DNA of 64,000 bases from Streptomyces alboniger (GCF_008704395.1 NZ_CP023695.1:7192001-7256000), one strand, 5' to 3'. Shown: positions 36,266 through 45,508, counted from the first letter of the stretch. A program made the numbers and translations. Notes: a model not told the origin generated them from the sequence alone.

Positions 36266-37423
36266 GTGCGCGCACCCACCAGGACCTACGCGATGACCTT
36301 CGCGATATCCGTGGCCCTCGCGGTCGCGGGCTGCTCGGGGGACGGCGGCGAGAACACCGCCGGAAGCGGCCGCGAACTGTTCATGCAGCCCGTCGCCGCG
36401 CAGGGCCCCGACCCGTTCACCGACTCCACCGCGAAGACCGCCGCGAGCCCGCCGCCCGTCACCCGTTCGCCGCAACCCTCGCCCACCGGGTCGGCCACCC
36501 CGCAGGGCACCCGCTCCCTGTCGGGCGGTACACCGGGCCTGTACGGCGGCACGCGCTCCGCCGGCAGCTGTGACGTCGACAGGCAGGTGCGTTTCCTCAC
36601 CGCCGACCAGGCCAAGGCCCGGGCCTTCGCGCAGGTGTCCGGCATCGACCAGGCGGCGATACCCGGCTATCTGCGCGGCCTCACGCCCGTCGTGCTGCGG
36701 GCCGACACCCGCGTGACCAACCACGGCTTCCGCGGCGGTTCCGCGACCGGCTTCCAGTCCGTCCTTCAGGCGGGTACGGCCGTCCTGGTCGACGACCGGG
36801 GGCTGCCGAGGGTGCGCTGCGCCTGCGGGAACCCCCTGAAGCCGCCGGTCGCCTTCAAAAGCACGCCCCGCCACAACGGCCGTCCCTGGAGCGGCTATCA
36901 GCCGGCGCGCGTGGTCGTGGTGACCCCGGCGCCGCAGCCGATCGTCACCATCGTCATCGTGAACATCGTCGACAACACCTGGATCGAGCGGAAGGTCGGC
37001 GACGAGCACGGCCACAAGGACCGCGTGACCAAGCCGCCGGTGCCGCCGACCCCGCCCCCCACCGACCCGGACGACTCCCTCGACCCGGACGAGTCCCTCG
37101 ACCCGGACGAGTCCGTGGACCCGGACGAGTCCGTGGACCCCGACAAATCCAAGGACGAGGAGGACACCCCTGGCCCCACGGAATCCGACCGTGACTCCGA
37201 CCGGAGCCAGGACCCCGGCCACGACCAGCCGGACGAGGACGTCACCCCCGAAGATCCCGGCACCACGCCGTCCGACTGTCCGAGCCTGTCCCCGGGCACC
37301 GGCACTCCCGAGGAGCAGTCCTCGCCGCTGCCGCCCGGCTGCGAACCGCAGGTGGAGCCCGACGACCCCTATCTGTCCGAGAACCCCCTCTCCGACAGCG
37401 ATCCGGGCACCTTCGACAGCTGA
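36266..37423 (+). CDS. DUF6777-type lipoprotein with acidic hexapeptide repeats
   Basis: A 385-residue secreted lipoprotein. The signal ends in the lipobox VAGC (residue 23). The DUF6777-like region (about residues 98-195) has VRFLTADQAKARAFAQVSGI and two cysteines in VRCACGNPLKPP. A hydrophobic strand (QPIVTIVIVNIV) follows. The tail is disordered and acidic, with four (L/V)DPDES-type hexapeptides at residues 272-295, then Asp/Glu/Pro/Ser-rich text. DUF6777 proteins are common in Streptomyces and have no known role. GTG 36266 has CGGGAG six bases away. It is divergent from the lipase-maturation-factor gene. Confidence 0.82.
   Translation: MRAPTRTYAMTFAISVALAVAGCSGDGGENTAGSGRELFMQPVAAQGPDPFTDSTAKTAASPPPVTRSPQPSPTGSATPQGTRSLSGGTPGLYGGTRSAGSCDVDRQVRFLTADQAKARAFAQVSGIDQAAIPGYLRGLTPVVLRADTRVTNHGFRGGSATGFQSVLQAGTAVLVDDRGLPRVRCACGNPLKPPVAFKSTPRHNGRPWSGYQPARVVVVTPAPQPIVTIVIVNIVDNTWIERKVGDEHGHKDRVTKPPVPPTPPPTDPDDSLDPDESLDPDESVDPDESVDPDKSKDEEDTPGPTESDRDSDRSQDPGHDQPDEDVTPEDPGTTPSDCPSLSPGTGTPEEQSSPLPPGCEPQVEPDDPYLSENPLSDSDPGTFDS
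37079..37150 (+). repeat. four 18-bp coding repeats ([LV]DPDES)
   Basis: Units at 37079, 37097, 37115 and 37133 encode LDPDES, LDPDES, VDPDES and VDPDKS. The DNA copies are nearly identical, so the array is recent and could change length. Confidence 0.85.
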
Positions 37424-37424
37424 C

Positions 37425-37467
37425 CGGGCCCCGGCCGCGCGCCCGATCGGGCAGGGGGCCGGGCCCG
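37425..37467 (+). terminator. compound terminator after the DUF6777 gene
   Basis: An outer stem of 11 bp with one bulge (37425-37436 with 37457-37467) holds an inner perfect palindrome GCCCGATCGGGC (37441-37452), directly after the stop codon. Confidence 0.7.
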
Positions 37468-37843
37468 CGAATCAGTCAAGTGGCCGCCGGCGGGGCCACG
37501 CCGATCGGGCCAATCGTTCCCCGGCCCCCGTGTCGCTGTCGCCCCAACCGTCACCACCGTCTATCGGGCCGACTCGCAACCGCGTTCTGAAAAGCCGTTG
37601 AATTCACTCATCAGGCATATGTGCGCGAGTTCTCGCCGCATATGGAGTGGGGACGTCCGATTGTTTCGGGCGTGGCGCATTCGCGACGGTAATAAGATGG
37701 CATCGCGTCAAATAGCGCTGGTGATTGATTTTCAGATATGGCAGAGTCGACGCACGGGTGGCAGGTCAAGTCAGGGGAATTGATCCAGCTGGCCGTCCGG
37801 CCGGTCAACGATCAGCCGTCAGGCACGGGGGAGAAGTCGGCTC
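37468..37843 (+). other. AT-richer intergenic region upstream of the LAL regulator
   Basis: About 375 bases with clearly lower GC than the rest, especially 37590-37760 (many AAT, TTG, CAT and ATATG runs). No convincing gene is seen; one 61-codon frame from 37598 lacks a ribosome site. The region probably holds the promoter and binding sites of the large regulator that follows. Confidence 0.5.
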
Positions 37844-40732
37844 ATGGACTTGGTGGAACGTGGTGACGAATTCTCGATCATGGAAAGCATGCTCGACTCG
37901 TGCGCGGCCGGGCATGGCGGAGTCCTGCTGGTAAGCGGCCCGGTGGCCAGCGGCAAGACCGCGCTCCTGCGCGCCTTCGGCGGCCGTGCGACCGCCGCCG
38001 GAGCCCTGTACTTGCAGGCCACGGCGTCCGAGGCGGAGAGCGACCTGCCCCTTGGGGTCATGGGGCAACTGCTGCTGGGCGCCGGACTCCTCGGCGCGGA
38101 CTCCCGGCGCGCGGCCCGCCTCCTCGGCCTCGTCGCGGACGCCGCGCAGTCACGAGGGCAGGACGCACTGCCCGCTGTCGCGATGAACGAGATTCCCGAG
38201 CTCTGCGGGATTGTCCTCGAAAAGGCCAGGGAAAGTACCGTGGTGCTCGGCATCGACGATGTGCACCACGCCGACAGGCAGTCCTTGGAATGCCTCCTCT
38301 ACCTGGCCCGCCGACTCACCGTCAGTCGCGTTCTGGTCGTGCTGGGGGAGAACAGCGGCTTTCTGACCGCTAATACGCGACTGCGCGTCGATTTGCTGCG
38401 CCTTCCCGGATGCCGCAATATCAGGCTCGGGCCTCTCCAGCGGCAAGGAGTGGCCGAAATGATCTCGGGATTCGGTGAGCCCGGGCGGCGGACGCGCAAG
38501 CTCGTCACACAGCTCCACCAGCTGGGCGGCGGCAGCCCGCTGCTGACCCGGGCGCTGATCGAGGACCACCGCACCGCGGGTGCCGCAGGCGAACCCGGTG
38601 CCGACCTGGTGCCGGGCGAGGCGTTCGTACAGGCCGTCGCGACCGCCCTGTACCGCAGCGACCTCGCCACACGGCGCACCGCCTGGGCGCTGGCCGTGGC
38701 AGGCCCCGACGTGCCGCTCGCCGAGCTGGTGGAAGTCCTCGGCGGCACCCGGGAGTCCCTCCACCGCAGCCTGCGCGCGCTGAACGACGCGGGCCTTCTC
38801 GACGCCGGGTGGTTCCGCCACGACGCAGGCCGCACCGCGGTCCTCAGAAGCATGGACCCCGCCGACCGCAGCCGCCTGGAGACCCGCTGCGCCCAGGTCC
38901 TGCACGAGCACGGCGCGACCGCGACCGTCGTCGTCCAGCACCTGATGGCGGCCGGGACCGTGGACGCCCCCTGGGCGCTGCGCACCCTCATCGAGGCCGC
39001 GGACCGGGCCCTCGCCGACGACGAGGTCGACCTGGCCCTCGCCTGTCTGCGGGTCGCCCGCGACTCCCGCACCGACTCCCGCCAGGCCCTGGAGATCCGG
39101 GCCGCGCTCACCCGCGCGGGCTGGCGGGTCAACCCCTCCAGCGTCGCCCAACACCTGCCCGAACTGTTCGCGGCCGCGCTGGACGGCCGCCTCGGCACCC
39201 GCGACGCCGACGAACTCGTCGGTCACCTCCTCTGGTTCGGCCACGTTGAACGGGCCCTCGACGTGCTGCGCGCCGCCGAACAGCACGGCACGTCCGGGCG
39301 ACCCGGGTCCGGCACACCCCACTGGCACGACTGCCCGCGCCGCTGGATCACGTACGCCTATCCGGGACTCCCCGCCGCCACCCGTGCCTGCCTCGGCGAC
39401 GACCCCGAACACCGGACGCCGGAGCACGCCGCCCCCGAGCACGCCCCGTGCCGGGACCGCAGCCCCCACCAGCGGGCGGCGAGCCTGATGAAGGCCGTAT
39501 TCCACGGGCCGCACGGCGCCGCGGGCGCGGACGGCGAGGTGGTCGTCAGGGCCGAGCAGATCCTCCAGAGCACCCGCCTCGACGACAGCACCCTGACGGC
39601 GCTCCTCGTCGCGCTGAACTCCCTGGTCCTCGCCGACCGGCTGGAGGCCGCCGCCTTCTGGTGCGAGACCCTCCTGCGGGAGGCCGCCGGGCGGCGCGCC
39701 CCCATGTGGCAGGCGCTGCTCGCCTCGGCCAAGGCCCGCGTCGAACTGCGTACGGGCGCGCTCGCCGCCGCCGAGGAGTCGGCGCGCGCGGCGCTCACCC
39801 TGGTCCCCGCCGACGGCTGGGGCGTCGCCGCGGCCTCGCCCCTCGCCACGTCCGTGTACACCCTGACCGCCATGGGCCGGTTCGACGAGGCGGCCGGCCG
39901 GCTGACCGTCCCCGTCCCCGACGCGGCGTTCCGGACACCCGACGGGCTGCTCTACCTCCGCGCCCGCGGCCACTACTACCTCGCGGCCGGGCGCCCCTAC
40001 GCCGCACTCGACGACTTCCTCACCTGCGGGGATCTCATGACGCGCTGGGGGCTCGACCTGCCCGCGCTCGTGCCCTGGCGCACGGACGCCGCCGAGGCCC
40101 ATCTGTCGCTCGGCGACACCGACCACGCCCGGGGCCTGGCCGAGGAACAACTGGCCCTGGTGGGGCGGAGCAACGGCTGGGCGCGCGCCGCCTCCCTGCG
40201 GGCGCTCGCGAGCACCCTGAACGCCGGGCACCGGCCGCCGCTGCTCGGCGAGGCCATAGAGATCCTGCGGGACCGCGGCCACCGGCTCGAACTGTCCAGA
40301 GCCACCGACGAGTTGGCACGGGCCCAGCGCGAACTCGGCAAGAGCGGCCAGGCGCGCGCCCTCGCCCGCAAGGCCCAGCAACTGGCCGCGGAGTGCGGCC
40401 TGCCCGTGCCCCCGGCGCGCGCCGCCGACGCCCGCGGGCCACATCCCGCCGAGCAGCCGTGGTCGTCCGGGAACCGCCGACATCCCGACGAACTCAGCAA
40501 CGCCGAACTGAGAGTGGCCACGCTCGCCGTCCGCGGCCACACCAACCGCCAGATAGCCGACAAGCTCTGCATCACGATCAGCACCGTCGAGCAGCACCTG
40601 ACCCGCGCCTACCGCAAGCTCGACGTCCAGCGGCGAGCCGACCTCGCGGCGAAGCTCAGCCCCCTCGCGGGAGCGGGTGAGCGCGCGGCACCCGCGACGC
40701 ACGACGCGTGGGACCGGCTGCACGTGGGCTAG
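37844..40732 (+). CDS. LAL-type (large LuxR) transcriptional regulator with AAA ATPase domain
   Basis: A 962-residue regulator of the MalT/LAL class. An N-terminal ATPase has Walker A GPVASGKTALLRAF (about 28-41) and a Walker B-like VVLGIDDVH (about 133). A long helical TPR-like middle follows. A LuxR helix-turn-helix (about 885-945) reads LSNAELRVATLAVRGHTNRQ, then IADKLCITISTVEQHL. LALs commonly switch on secondary-metabolite or sugar genes. It starts at ATG 37844 behind GGGGGAGAAG and is followed by a hairpin and a two-component system. Its target is not evident. The middle region contains a Pro/His-rich, weakly ordered stretch (about 515-545). Confidence 0.93.
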   Translation: MDLVERGDEFSIMESMLDSCAAGHGGVLLVSGPVASGKTALLRAFGGRATAAGALYLQATASEAESDLPLGVMGQLLLGAGLLGADSRRAARLLGLVADAAQSRGQDALPAVAMNEIPELCGIVLEKARESTVVLGIDDVHHADRQSLECLLYLARRLTVSRVLVVLGENSGFLTANTRLRVDLLRLPGCRNIRLGPLQRQGVAEMISGFGEPGRRTRKLVTQLHQLGGGSPLLTRALIEDHRTAGAAGEPGADLVPGEAFVQAVATALYRSDLATRRTAWALAVAGPDVPLAELVEVLGGTRESLHRSLRALNDAGLLDAGWFRHDAGRTAVLRSMDPADRSRLETRCAQVLHEHGATATVVVQHLMAAGTVDAPWALRTLIEAADRALADDEVDLALACLRVARDSRTDSRQALEIRAALTRAGWRVNPSSVAQHLPELFAAALDGRLGTRDADELVGHLLWFGHVERALDVLRAAEQHGTSGRPGSGTPHWHDCPRRWITYAYPGLPAATRACLGDDPEHRTPEHAAPEHAPCRDRSPHQRAASLMKAVFHGPHGAAGADGEVVVRAEQILQSTRLDDSTLTALLVALNSLVLADRLEAAAFWCETLLREAAGRRAPMWQALLASAKARVELRTGALAAAEESARAALTLVPADGWGVAAASPLATSVYTLTAMGRFDEAAGRLTVPVPDAAFRTPDGLLYLRARGHYYLAAGRPYAALDDFLTCGDLMTRWGLDLPALVPWRTDAAEAHLSLGDTDHARGLAEEQLALVGRSNGWARAASLRALASTLNAGHRPPLLGEAIEILRDRGHRLELSRATDELARAQRELGKSGQARALARKAQQLAAECGLPVPPARAADARGPHPAEQPWSSGNRRHPDELSNAELRVATLAVRGHTNRQIADKLCITISTVEQHLTRAYRKLDVQRRADLAAKLSPLAGAGERAAPATHDAWDRLHVG

Positions 40733-40869
40733 CCGGCGGGACCGACGGAGGAGGACCACGGTTGTCGTTTCTACGCGGCGGACGGTCACACCGCGGTCCG
40801 AAGAGCTGTGACCGCCGTGGCCCGGGCCCCGGCAGTACGCTTCCGGCAGTCCGGGCGGCCGAACACCGA

Positions 40870-40897
40870 AGCCCGCCACGGACGCCCGTGGCGGGCT
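40870..40897 (+). terminator. 12-bp hairpin just upstream of the response regulator
   Basis: A perfect 12-bp stem (40870-40881 with 40886-40897) and a 4-base loop. It ends 5 bases before the ribosome site GAGGGG of the response regulator. It is the probable terminator of the LAL gene, but it could also affect access to that ribosome site. Confidence 0.65.
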
Positions 40898-40913
40898 CGG
40901 CGAGGGGTGGACG

Positions 40914-41567
40914 ATGAGGGTCTTGGTGGTCGAGGACCACGCCGAGCTGGCGCAGTCGGTGGCGCGGGTGCTGCGCAGGGAAGGGATGGCGGTGGACGTC
41001 GTCCACGACGGACTCGACGCCCTGGAGCGCACCTCCGTGGTCGACTACGACGTGGTCGTGCTCGACCGTGACCTGCCCGGCGTGCACGGGGACGAGGTGT
41101 GCAGAAAACTGGCCGAACAGCCGTTGCAGGCCCGGGTGCTGATGCTGACCGCGTCCGGCACGATCGCCCACCGCGTGGAGGGCTTCAGCCTCGGCGCGGA
41201 CGACTACCTCCCCAAGCCGTTCGCGTACGCCGAGCTGGTGGCCCGCATCCGGGCGCTCGCACGGCGCTCGCAGCCCGCGCTGCCGCCGGTCCTGGTCCGG
41301 GGCGACCTGAGACTCGACCCGGCGCAGCGCGTCGCCTCGCGTGCCGGGGAGCGACTGCCGCTCACCCCCAAGGAGTTCGCGGTCCTGGAGTACCTGCTCG
41401 CCGCCCAGGGCCGGGTCGTGTCGGCCGAGGAACTCCTGGAGCGCGTGTGGGACGAGGCGACGGATCCGTTCACCACCACCGTCAAGGCGACGATCAACCG
41501 CCTGCGGCCCAAGCTCGGCAACCCGCCCGTCATCGAGACCATTCCTCGGGGCGGCTACCGGATTTGA
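40914..41567 (+). CDS. OmpR/PhoB-family response regulator
   Basis: A 217-residue regulator. The receiver domain has the acidic pocket VVEDH, the phospho-acceptor Asp in DVVVLDRDLPG (about residue 48), and the conserved lysine in LPKPF. The winged-helix output domain (about 125-215) reads LTPKEFAVLEYLLAAQGRVV and FTTTVKATINRLRPKLG. The sensor kinase follows 7 bases downstream, so they form one two-component system. Confidence 0.95.
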   Translation: MRVLVVEDHAELAQSVARVLRREGMAVDVVHDGLDALERTSVVDYDVVVLDRDLPGVHGDEVCRKLAEQPLQARVLMLTASGTIAHRVEGFSLGADDYLPKPFAYAELVARIRALARRSQPALPPVLVRGDLRLDPAQRVASRAGERLPLTPKEFAVLEYLLAAQGRVVSAEELLERVWDEATDPFTTTVKATINRLRPKLGNPPVIETIPRGGYRI

Positions 41568-41574
41568 GGGACCC

Positions 41575-42858
41575 ATGCGCCTGCCCTCGCTCGCCGCCCT
41601 GGCACCCGCGACCCGGCGCCGCCCGACGCCCCGGCGGGTGGGCGTACGTCTGACGCTGCTGTACGGCGGGCTGTTCCTGGCCTCCGGGGCGATCCTGCTC
41701 GCGATCACCTATCTGCTCGTCGCGAGGTCATCGGGCGGCGACGTCCTCGTCGGGGGCGCGGACGGCGAACTCCTCACCGGGCCGGGCGACGGCGTCCCCG
41801 TCGACGAGGGCGTCCCCGGCGCCCGGGGCCCCGTACCGCCCGGCGACCTGGCGGGGCAACTGCGCGAGCAGGCGTCCCGCCAGCGCCGGGCCAACCTGCG
41901 GCAGCTGCTGGTCCAGTCGGGGATCGCGCTGGCCCTCATGGTGGTCGTCTCGGCCGCGCTCGGCTGGCTGATCGCCGGGCGGGCCCTGCGCCCGCTGCGC
42001 ACGATGACCGGCGCCATCCAGCGCATCTCCGCCCACAACATCCACGAACGGCTGGCCGTGCGGGGCCCCGCCGACGAGCTGAAAGTCCTCGCCGACACCG
42101 TCGACGGGCTCCTCGGCCGGCTCGACGCGGCACTGGACTCCCACCGGCGCTTCGTCGCCAACGCCGCCCACGAGCTGCGCACCCCGCTCACCCTGGAACA
42201 CGCGCTGCTCGAAGAGTCGCTGATCGACCGCGAGGCCACCGCGGAGTCGTTCCGGGCGAACTTCGAGCGGCTCCTCGCGATCAGTGAACAGCAGGCACGC
42301 CTCCTGGAGTCGCTGCTCACCCTGTCCAGCAGCCAGCGCGGCCTGGACCACAGGGAACCGCTGGACGTCTCCCTCATCGCCGAGTGGGTCCTGCACGCCG
42401 CGCGCCCGGAGATCGAGCGCCGGGGCCTGCGCGCCGAGCCGGTGATCGGCCCCGCGCCCGCCGTCGGCGACCCCGTGCTCGTCCAGAACCTGATGGCCCA
42501 CCTCGTGGACAACGCCGTACGCCACAACACCCCCGGCGGACACCTGGAGATCGCCACGCGCACCCGGGGCGGGCGCGCCGTCGTCACGGTGGCCAACTCG
42601 GGGCCGCCGGTGCCGCCCGAGCAGGTGGAGCGGCTCTTCGAACCCTTCCAGCGGCTCGGCCGCACCGCGGGCGAGGGCCATGGACTCGGTCTGGCGATCG
42701 TCCACGCCGTCGCCGTCGCCCACGGGGCCGACATCAGCGCGCGGACCCGCACGGGAGGCGGACTCGCGGTGGAAATCGCCTTCCCTCCGCCGCCGGACCA
42801 CCTCGGCGGACAGGGAATGGATATTGCGCAGTTGGACGACGGCACGGGACTTCGTTGA
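41575..42858 (+). CDS. two-component sensor histidine kinase
   Basis: A 427-residue membrane kinase. Two helices (about 24-46 and 119-142) flank an extracytoplasmic loop of about 70 residues rich in Gly, Asp and Pro. A HAMP domain follows, then the H box FVANAAHELRTPL (about 200), and an ATPase domain with N box HLVDNAVRHNTPGGHL and G boxes GEGHGLGLAIV. ATG 41575 overlaps the short gap after the regulator. The signal is unknown. The small acidic Gly-rich sensor loop lacks a known sensor fold. Confidence 0.95.
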   Translation: MRLPSLAALAPATRRRPTPRRVGVRLTLLYGGLFLASGAILLAITYLLVARSSGGDVLVGGADGELLTGPGDGVPVDEGVPGARGPVPPGDLAGQLREQASRQRRANLRQLLVQSGIALALMVVVSAALGWLIAGRALRPLRTMTGAIQRISAHNIHERLAVRGPADELKVLADTVDGLLGRLDAALDSHRRFVANAAHELRTPLTLEHALLEESLIDREATAESFRANFERLLAISEQQARLLESLLTLSSSQRGLDHREPLDVSLIAEWVLHAARPEIERRGLRAEPVIGPAPAVGDPVLVQNLMAHLVDNAVRHNTPGGHLEIATRTRGGRAVVTVANSGPPVPPEQVERLFEPFQRLGRTAGEGHGLGLAIVHAVAVAHGADISARTRTGGGLAVEIAFPPPPDHLGGQGMDIAQLDDGTGLR

Positions 42859-42885
42859 GGAAAATCCGGGGCACTTCTACGGTGG

Positions 42886-42947
42886 TACGGCGAGTACGGC
42901 GAGTACGGCGATGAATCCCCCCGAACATCACCGAACGAATTCCGTTC
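42886..42947 (+). repeat. 9-bp tandem repeat and palindrome upstream of the DAHP synthase gene
   Basis: TACGGCGAG is repeated nearly three times (42886-42911). A palindrome GAACG-AATTC-CGTTC follows (42933-42947), and directly after it CGTTCA occurs twice nine bases apart. The 156-base gap between the kinase and DAHP synthase genes therefore looks regulatory. Confidence 0.55.
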
Positions 42948-43014
42948 AGCTCGTTCACATCATTGTGCTCCAGCCACTTATCCATGCACACGGGAAATCC
43001 CCGAGGAGGACCCC

Positions 43015-44067
43015 TTGGTCGTCGTGATGGCCCCGGAGGCCACACAGAAGGACGTGGACGCGGTCGTCGAACTGGTGCGTACGGCGGGCGGGGACGCATT
43101 CGTCAGCCGCGGCGTGACCCGCACCATCGTCGGTCTCGTGGGGGACGTGGACGCCTTCGCCGCCCTGAACCTCTCGCATCTGCGCGGGGTCCTCGACGTC
43201 GTGCGGATCTCGGTGCCCTACAAACTGGTCAGCCGCGAGCACCACGTCGACAGGACCGCGGTCACCGTCGCGGGCGTGCCCATCGGTCCCGACACCCTGA
43301 CCGTCATCGCGGGCCCCTGCGCCGTGGAGACCCCCTCGCAGACCCTCGCGGCCGCCCTGATGGCCAAGGCCGCGGGCGCCTCGCTGCTGCGCGGCGGCGC
43401 CTTCAAACCCCGCACGTCCCCTTACGCCTACCAGGGCCTCGGCGAGAGCGGGCTGCGCATCCTCGCCGACGTCAAGGCCGAGACGGGACTGCCGCTGGTC
43501 ACCGAGGTCATCGACCCGGCCGGCGTCGAACTGGTCGCTCCCTACGCCGACATGCTCCAGATCGGCACCCGCAACATGCACAACTTCGCCCTGCTCCAGG
43601 AGGTGGGCGCGGCCGGCATGCCGGTGCTCCTCAAGCGCGGCTTCGGCGCCACGATCGAGGAGTGGCTGATGGCCGCCGAGTACATCGCGCAGCGCGGCAA
43701 CCTCGACATCGTGCTGTGCGAGCGCGGCATCCGCACCTTCGAGACCGCGACCCGCAACACCCTGGACATCAGCGCGGTGCCGGTCGTCCAGCGCCTGTCC
43801 CACCTGCCGGTGATCGTGGACCCCTCGCACTCCGGAGGCCGCAGGGACCTCGTCCTTCCGCTCACCCGCGCCGCCCTCGCCGCGGGTGCGGACGGCGTCA
43901 TGATCGACGTACACCCGGACCCCGGAACGGCGCTGTGCGACGGCGACCAGGCCCTGACCCGGCCGGAGATCGCCGAGGTGGCCGACGCCGTCGCCCGGCT
44001 GTCGCCGCTGATGGGCCGCCTCCCCGCACGGCCGGTGGCCGAAGTGCGGGCCGGTAGGGGTGAATAG
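43015..44067 (+). CDS. aroF: 3-deoxy-7-phosphoheptulonate (DAHP) synthase, type I-beta with N-terminal ferredoxin-like domain
   Basis: A 350-residue enzyme that joins phosphoenolpyruvate and erythrose-4-phosphate, the first step to aromatic compounds. An N-terminal ACT/ferredoxin-like regulatory domain (about 1-75) precedes the barrel with VIAGPCAVET, LRGGAFKPRTSPYAYQG, MLQIGTRNMHNF, VLLKRG and the metal-site HLPVIVDPSHSGGRRDL. I start at TTG 43015 because GAGGAGGA lies four bases away; the next ATG (43027) is too far. Streptomyces usually make primary aromatics with a type II enzyme, so a type I copy beside a StrR-like regulator may serve a secondary pathway. Confidence 0.93.
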   Translation: MVVVMAPEATQKDVDAVVELVRTAGGDAFVSRGVTRTIVGLVGDVDAFAALNLSHLRGVLDVVRISVPYKLVSREHHVDRTAVTVAGVPIGPDTLTVIAGPCAVETPSQTLAAALMAKAAGASLLRGGAFKPRTSPYAYQGLGESGLRILADVKAETGLPLVTEVIDPAGVELVAPYADMLQIGTRNMHNFALLQEVGAAGMPVLLKRGFGATIEEWLMAAEYIAQRGNLDIVLCERGIRTFETATRNTLDISAVPVVQRLSHLPVIVDPSHSGGRRDLVLPLTRAALAAGADGVMIDVHPDPGTALCDGDQALTRPEIAEVADAVARLSPLMGRLPARPVAEVRAGRGE

Positions 44068-44468
44068 GGGTGGCGGAACCTGTGAGTGAGCTATTAGTGA
44101 GGGGTACCAGCGCCGAAAGGGCGTTGTTAGGGTAAGTGTGTCCGGTCGGCGGGGAATTTCCCCCACGATCGCACATTCGACGGAATGTTCGGCCCGGTTC
44201 GTCAGGTGAGGTCGGCCTCATCGGATGAGGGAATTCGGCGGGGGCGCACGACTGCGCGCCGCACCCCTTTGCCGCACCATCCGGGAGAACACGTCGTGCA
44301 ATCCGGGAGAACGACGTCTGCGGTGCGCGCAGCGCATTCATTTCAGGGGCCCTCGACGAAGGGCGGATGCGTACGGGACGCAGCCCACGCGGCGATGTGG
44401 TGAGAGCCGTCCAGTGTGCCGGGGGACGCGCATCCACGGGGGACATCAGAGCTTGAGGGGGAGTTGAG
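44068..44468 (+). promoter_or_regulatory. 400-base regulatory region upstream of the StrR-like gene
   Basis: No convincing gene. It holds a TAGGGT -10-like box (near 44129), the palindromes GGGGAA-T-TTCCCC (44151-44163) and ACATTC-GACG-GAATGT (44173-44188), and a direct repeat ATCCGGGAGAAC (44279-44290 and 44301-44312) with a 22-base period, two helical turns. A gene with such a long, symmetric upstream region is probably under several controls. Confidence 0.5.
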
Positions 44469-45446
44469 TTGGCAACACCTGGGCACGAACAGTTCGACCA
44501 ACTAATGGTCGTCGAAGTCGAGATCGGCTCGCTGTCGACGGCGGACTCACCGCGTACGTCCGGAGTGGACCCGGACCACGTGGAGGCGCTGGCGGTCGTC
44601 CAGACCCCGCTGCCGCCCATCACCGTGCACCGTCCCACGATGCGGGTCATCGACGGCCTGCACCGGCTGCGCGCCGCGGAGCTACGCGGTCAGCGCAAGA
44701 TCGCGGTGAAGTACTTCGACGGAGCCGAGGACGACGCCTTCGTCCTCGCCGTCGAATCGAACGTCACGCACGGCCTGCCGCTGACGACCGCGGACCGCAA
44801 GCGCGCGGCCGCACGCATCATCGCCACCCACCCGCAGTGGTCGGACCGGATGATCGCCTCGGTCAGCGGAATCGCCCCCGGCACCGTCGCGGACATCCGT
44901 CGGCGGGAGCCGGGCAGCGGAACGGGGGACGGCAGCCGGATCGGCCACGACGGCCGCGTCCGGCCCATCAACGGAGCCGAGGGGCGCAGGCTCGCCAGCG
45001 AGCTGATCGCCCAGAACCCCGGCCTGTCGCTGCGCCAGGTCGCCCGCGTCGCGTCCATCTCGCCGGAGACGGTACGGGACGTGCGCAACCGCATGATGCG
45101 GGGCGAGGACCCCGTGGTGCGGCGCGGCAGGCAGCCGGGCGGCGAGCACCGCGTCGTCGCCCCCCGCGTGCGCCCCTCGGCCGTCCCCGACAGGGACGCG
45201 GCCCAGGACCGTGCCGCCGCCGTCAAGCGCCTCAAGGCGGACCCGGCGCTGCGCTTCAGCGAGGTCGGCCGCACCCTGCTGCGGCTGCTCAACATCCACA
45301 CGATCAGCATGGAGGAGTGGGACCAGATCATCGACAAGGTGCCCCCGCACTGCCGGGGCGTCGTGGCGTACCTCGCCGGTGAGAGCGCCGAGATGTGGGC
45401 GGAGGTGGCGACGCGGATGCAGGGCAAGGTCGCCGAGACGGCGTAG
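44469..45446 (+). CDS. StrR-like pathway-specific regulator (ParB-like N-terminal domain)
   Basis: A 325-residue regulator. Residues 15-110 form a ParB/Srx-like domain (LPPITVHRPTMRVIDGLHRL, LAVESNVTHGLPLTTADRKR). Two helix-turn-helix segments follow (about 120-145 WSDRMIASVSGIAPGTVADI; about 180-205 LSLRQVARVASISPETVRDV). This order matches StrR, NovG and Bbr, which activate antibiotic gene clusters. TTG 44469 is chosen because GGGGGAG lies five bases before it. Close to the start the coding DNA contains the inverted repeat CGACCA/TGGTCG (44495-44511). The target genes are not evident here. Confidence 0.88.
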   Translation: MATPGHEQFDQLMVVEVEIGSLSTADSPRTSGVDPDHVEALAVVQTPLPPITVHRPTMRVIDGLHRLRAAELRGQRKIAVKYFDGAEDDAFVLAVESNVTHGLPLTTADRKRAAARIIATHPQWSDRMIASVSGIAPGTVADIRRREPGSGTGDGSRIGHDGRVRPINGAEGRRLASELIAQNPGLSLRQVARVASISPETVRDVRNRMMRGEDPVVRRGRQPGGEHRVVAPRVRPSAVPDRDAAQDRAAAVKRLKADPALRFSEVGRTLLRLLNIHTISMEEWDQIIDKVPPHCRGVVAYLAGESAEMWAEVATRMQGKVAETA

Positions 45447-45508
45447 AGCCCGGCGCCCGGCGCCCCGCGCCGCCGCTTCCCCCACATGCGCGCGCCGGGG
45501 GCTCCGCC

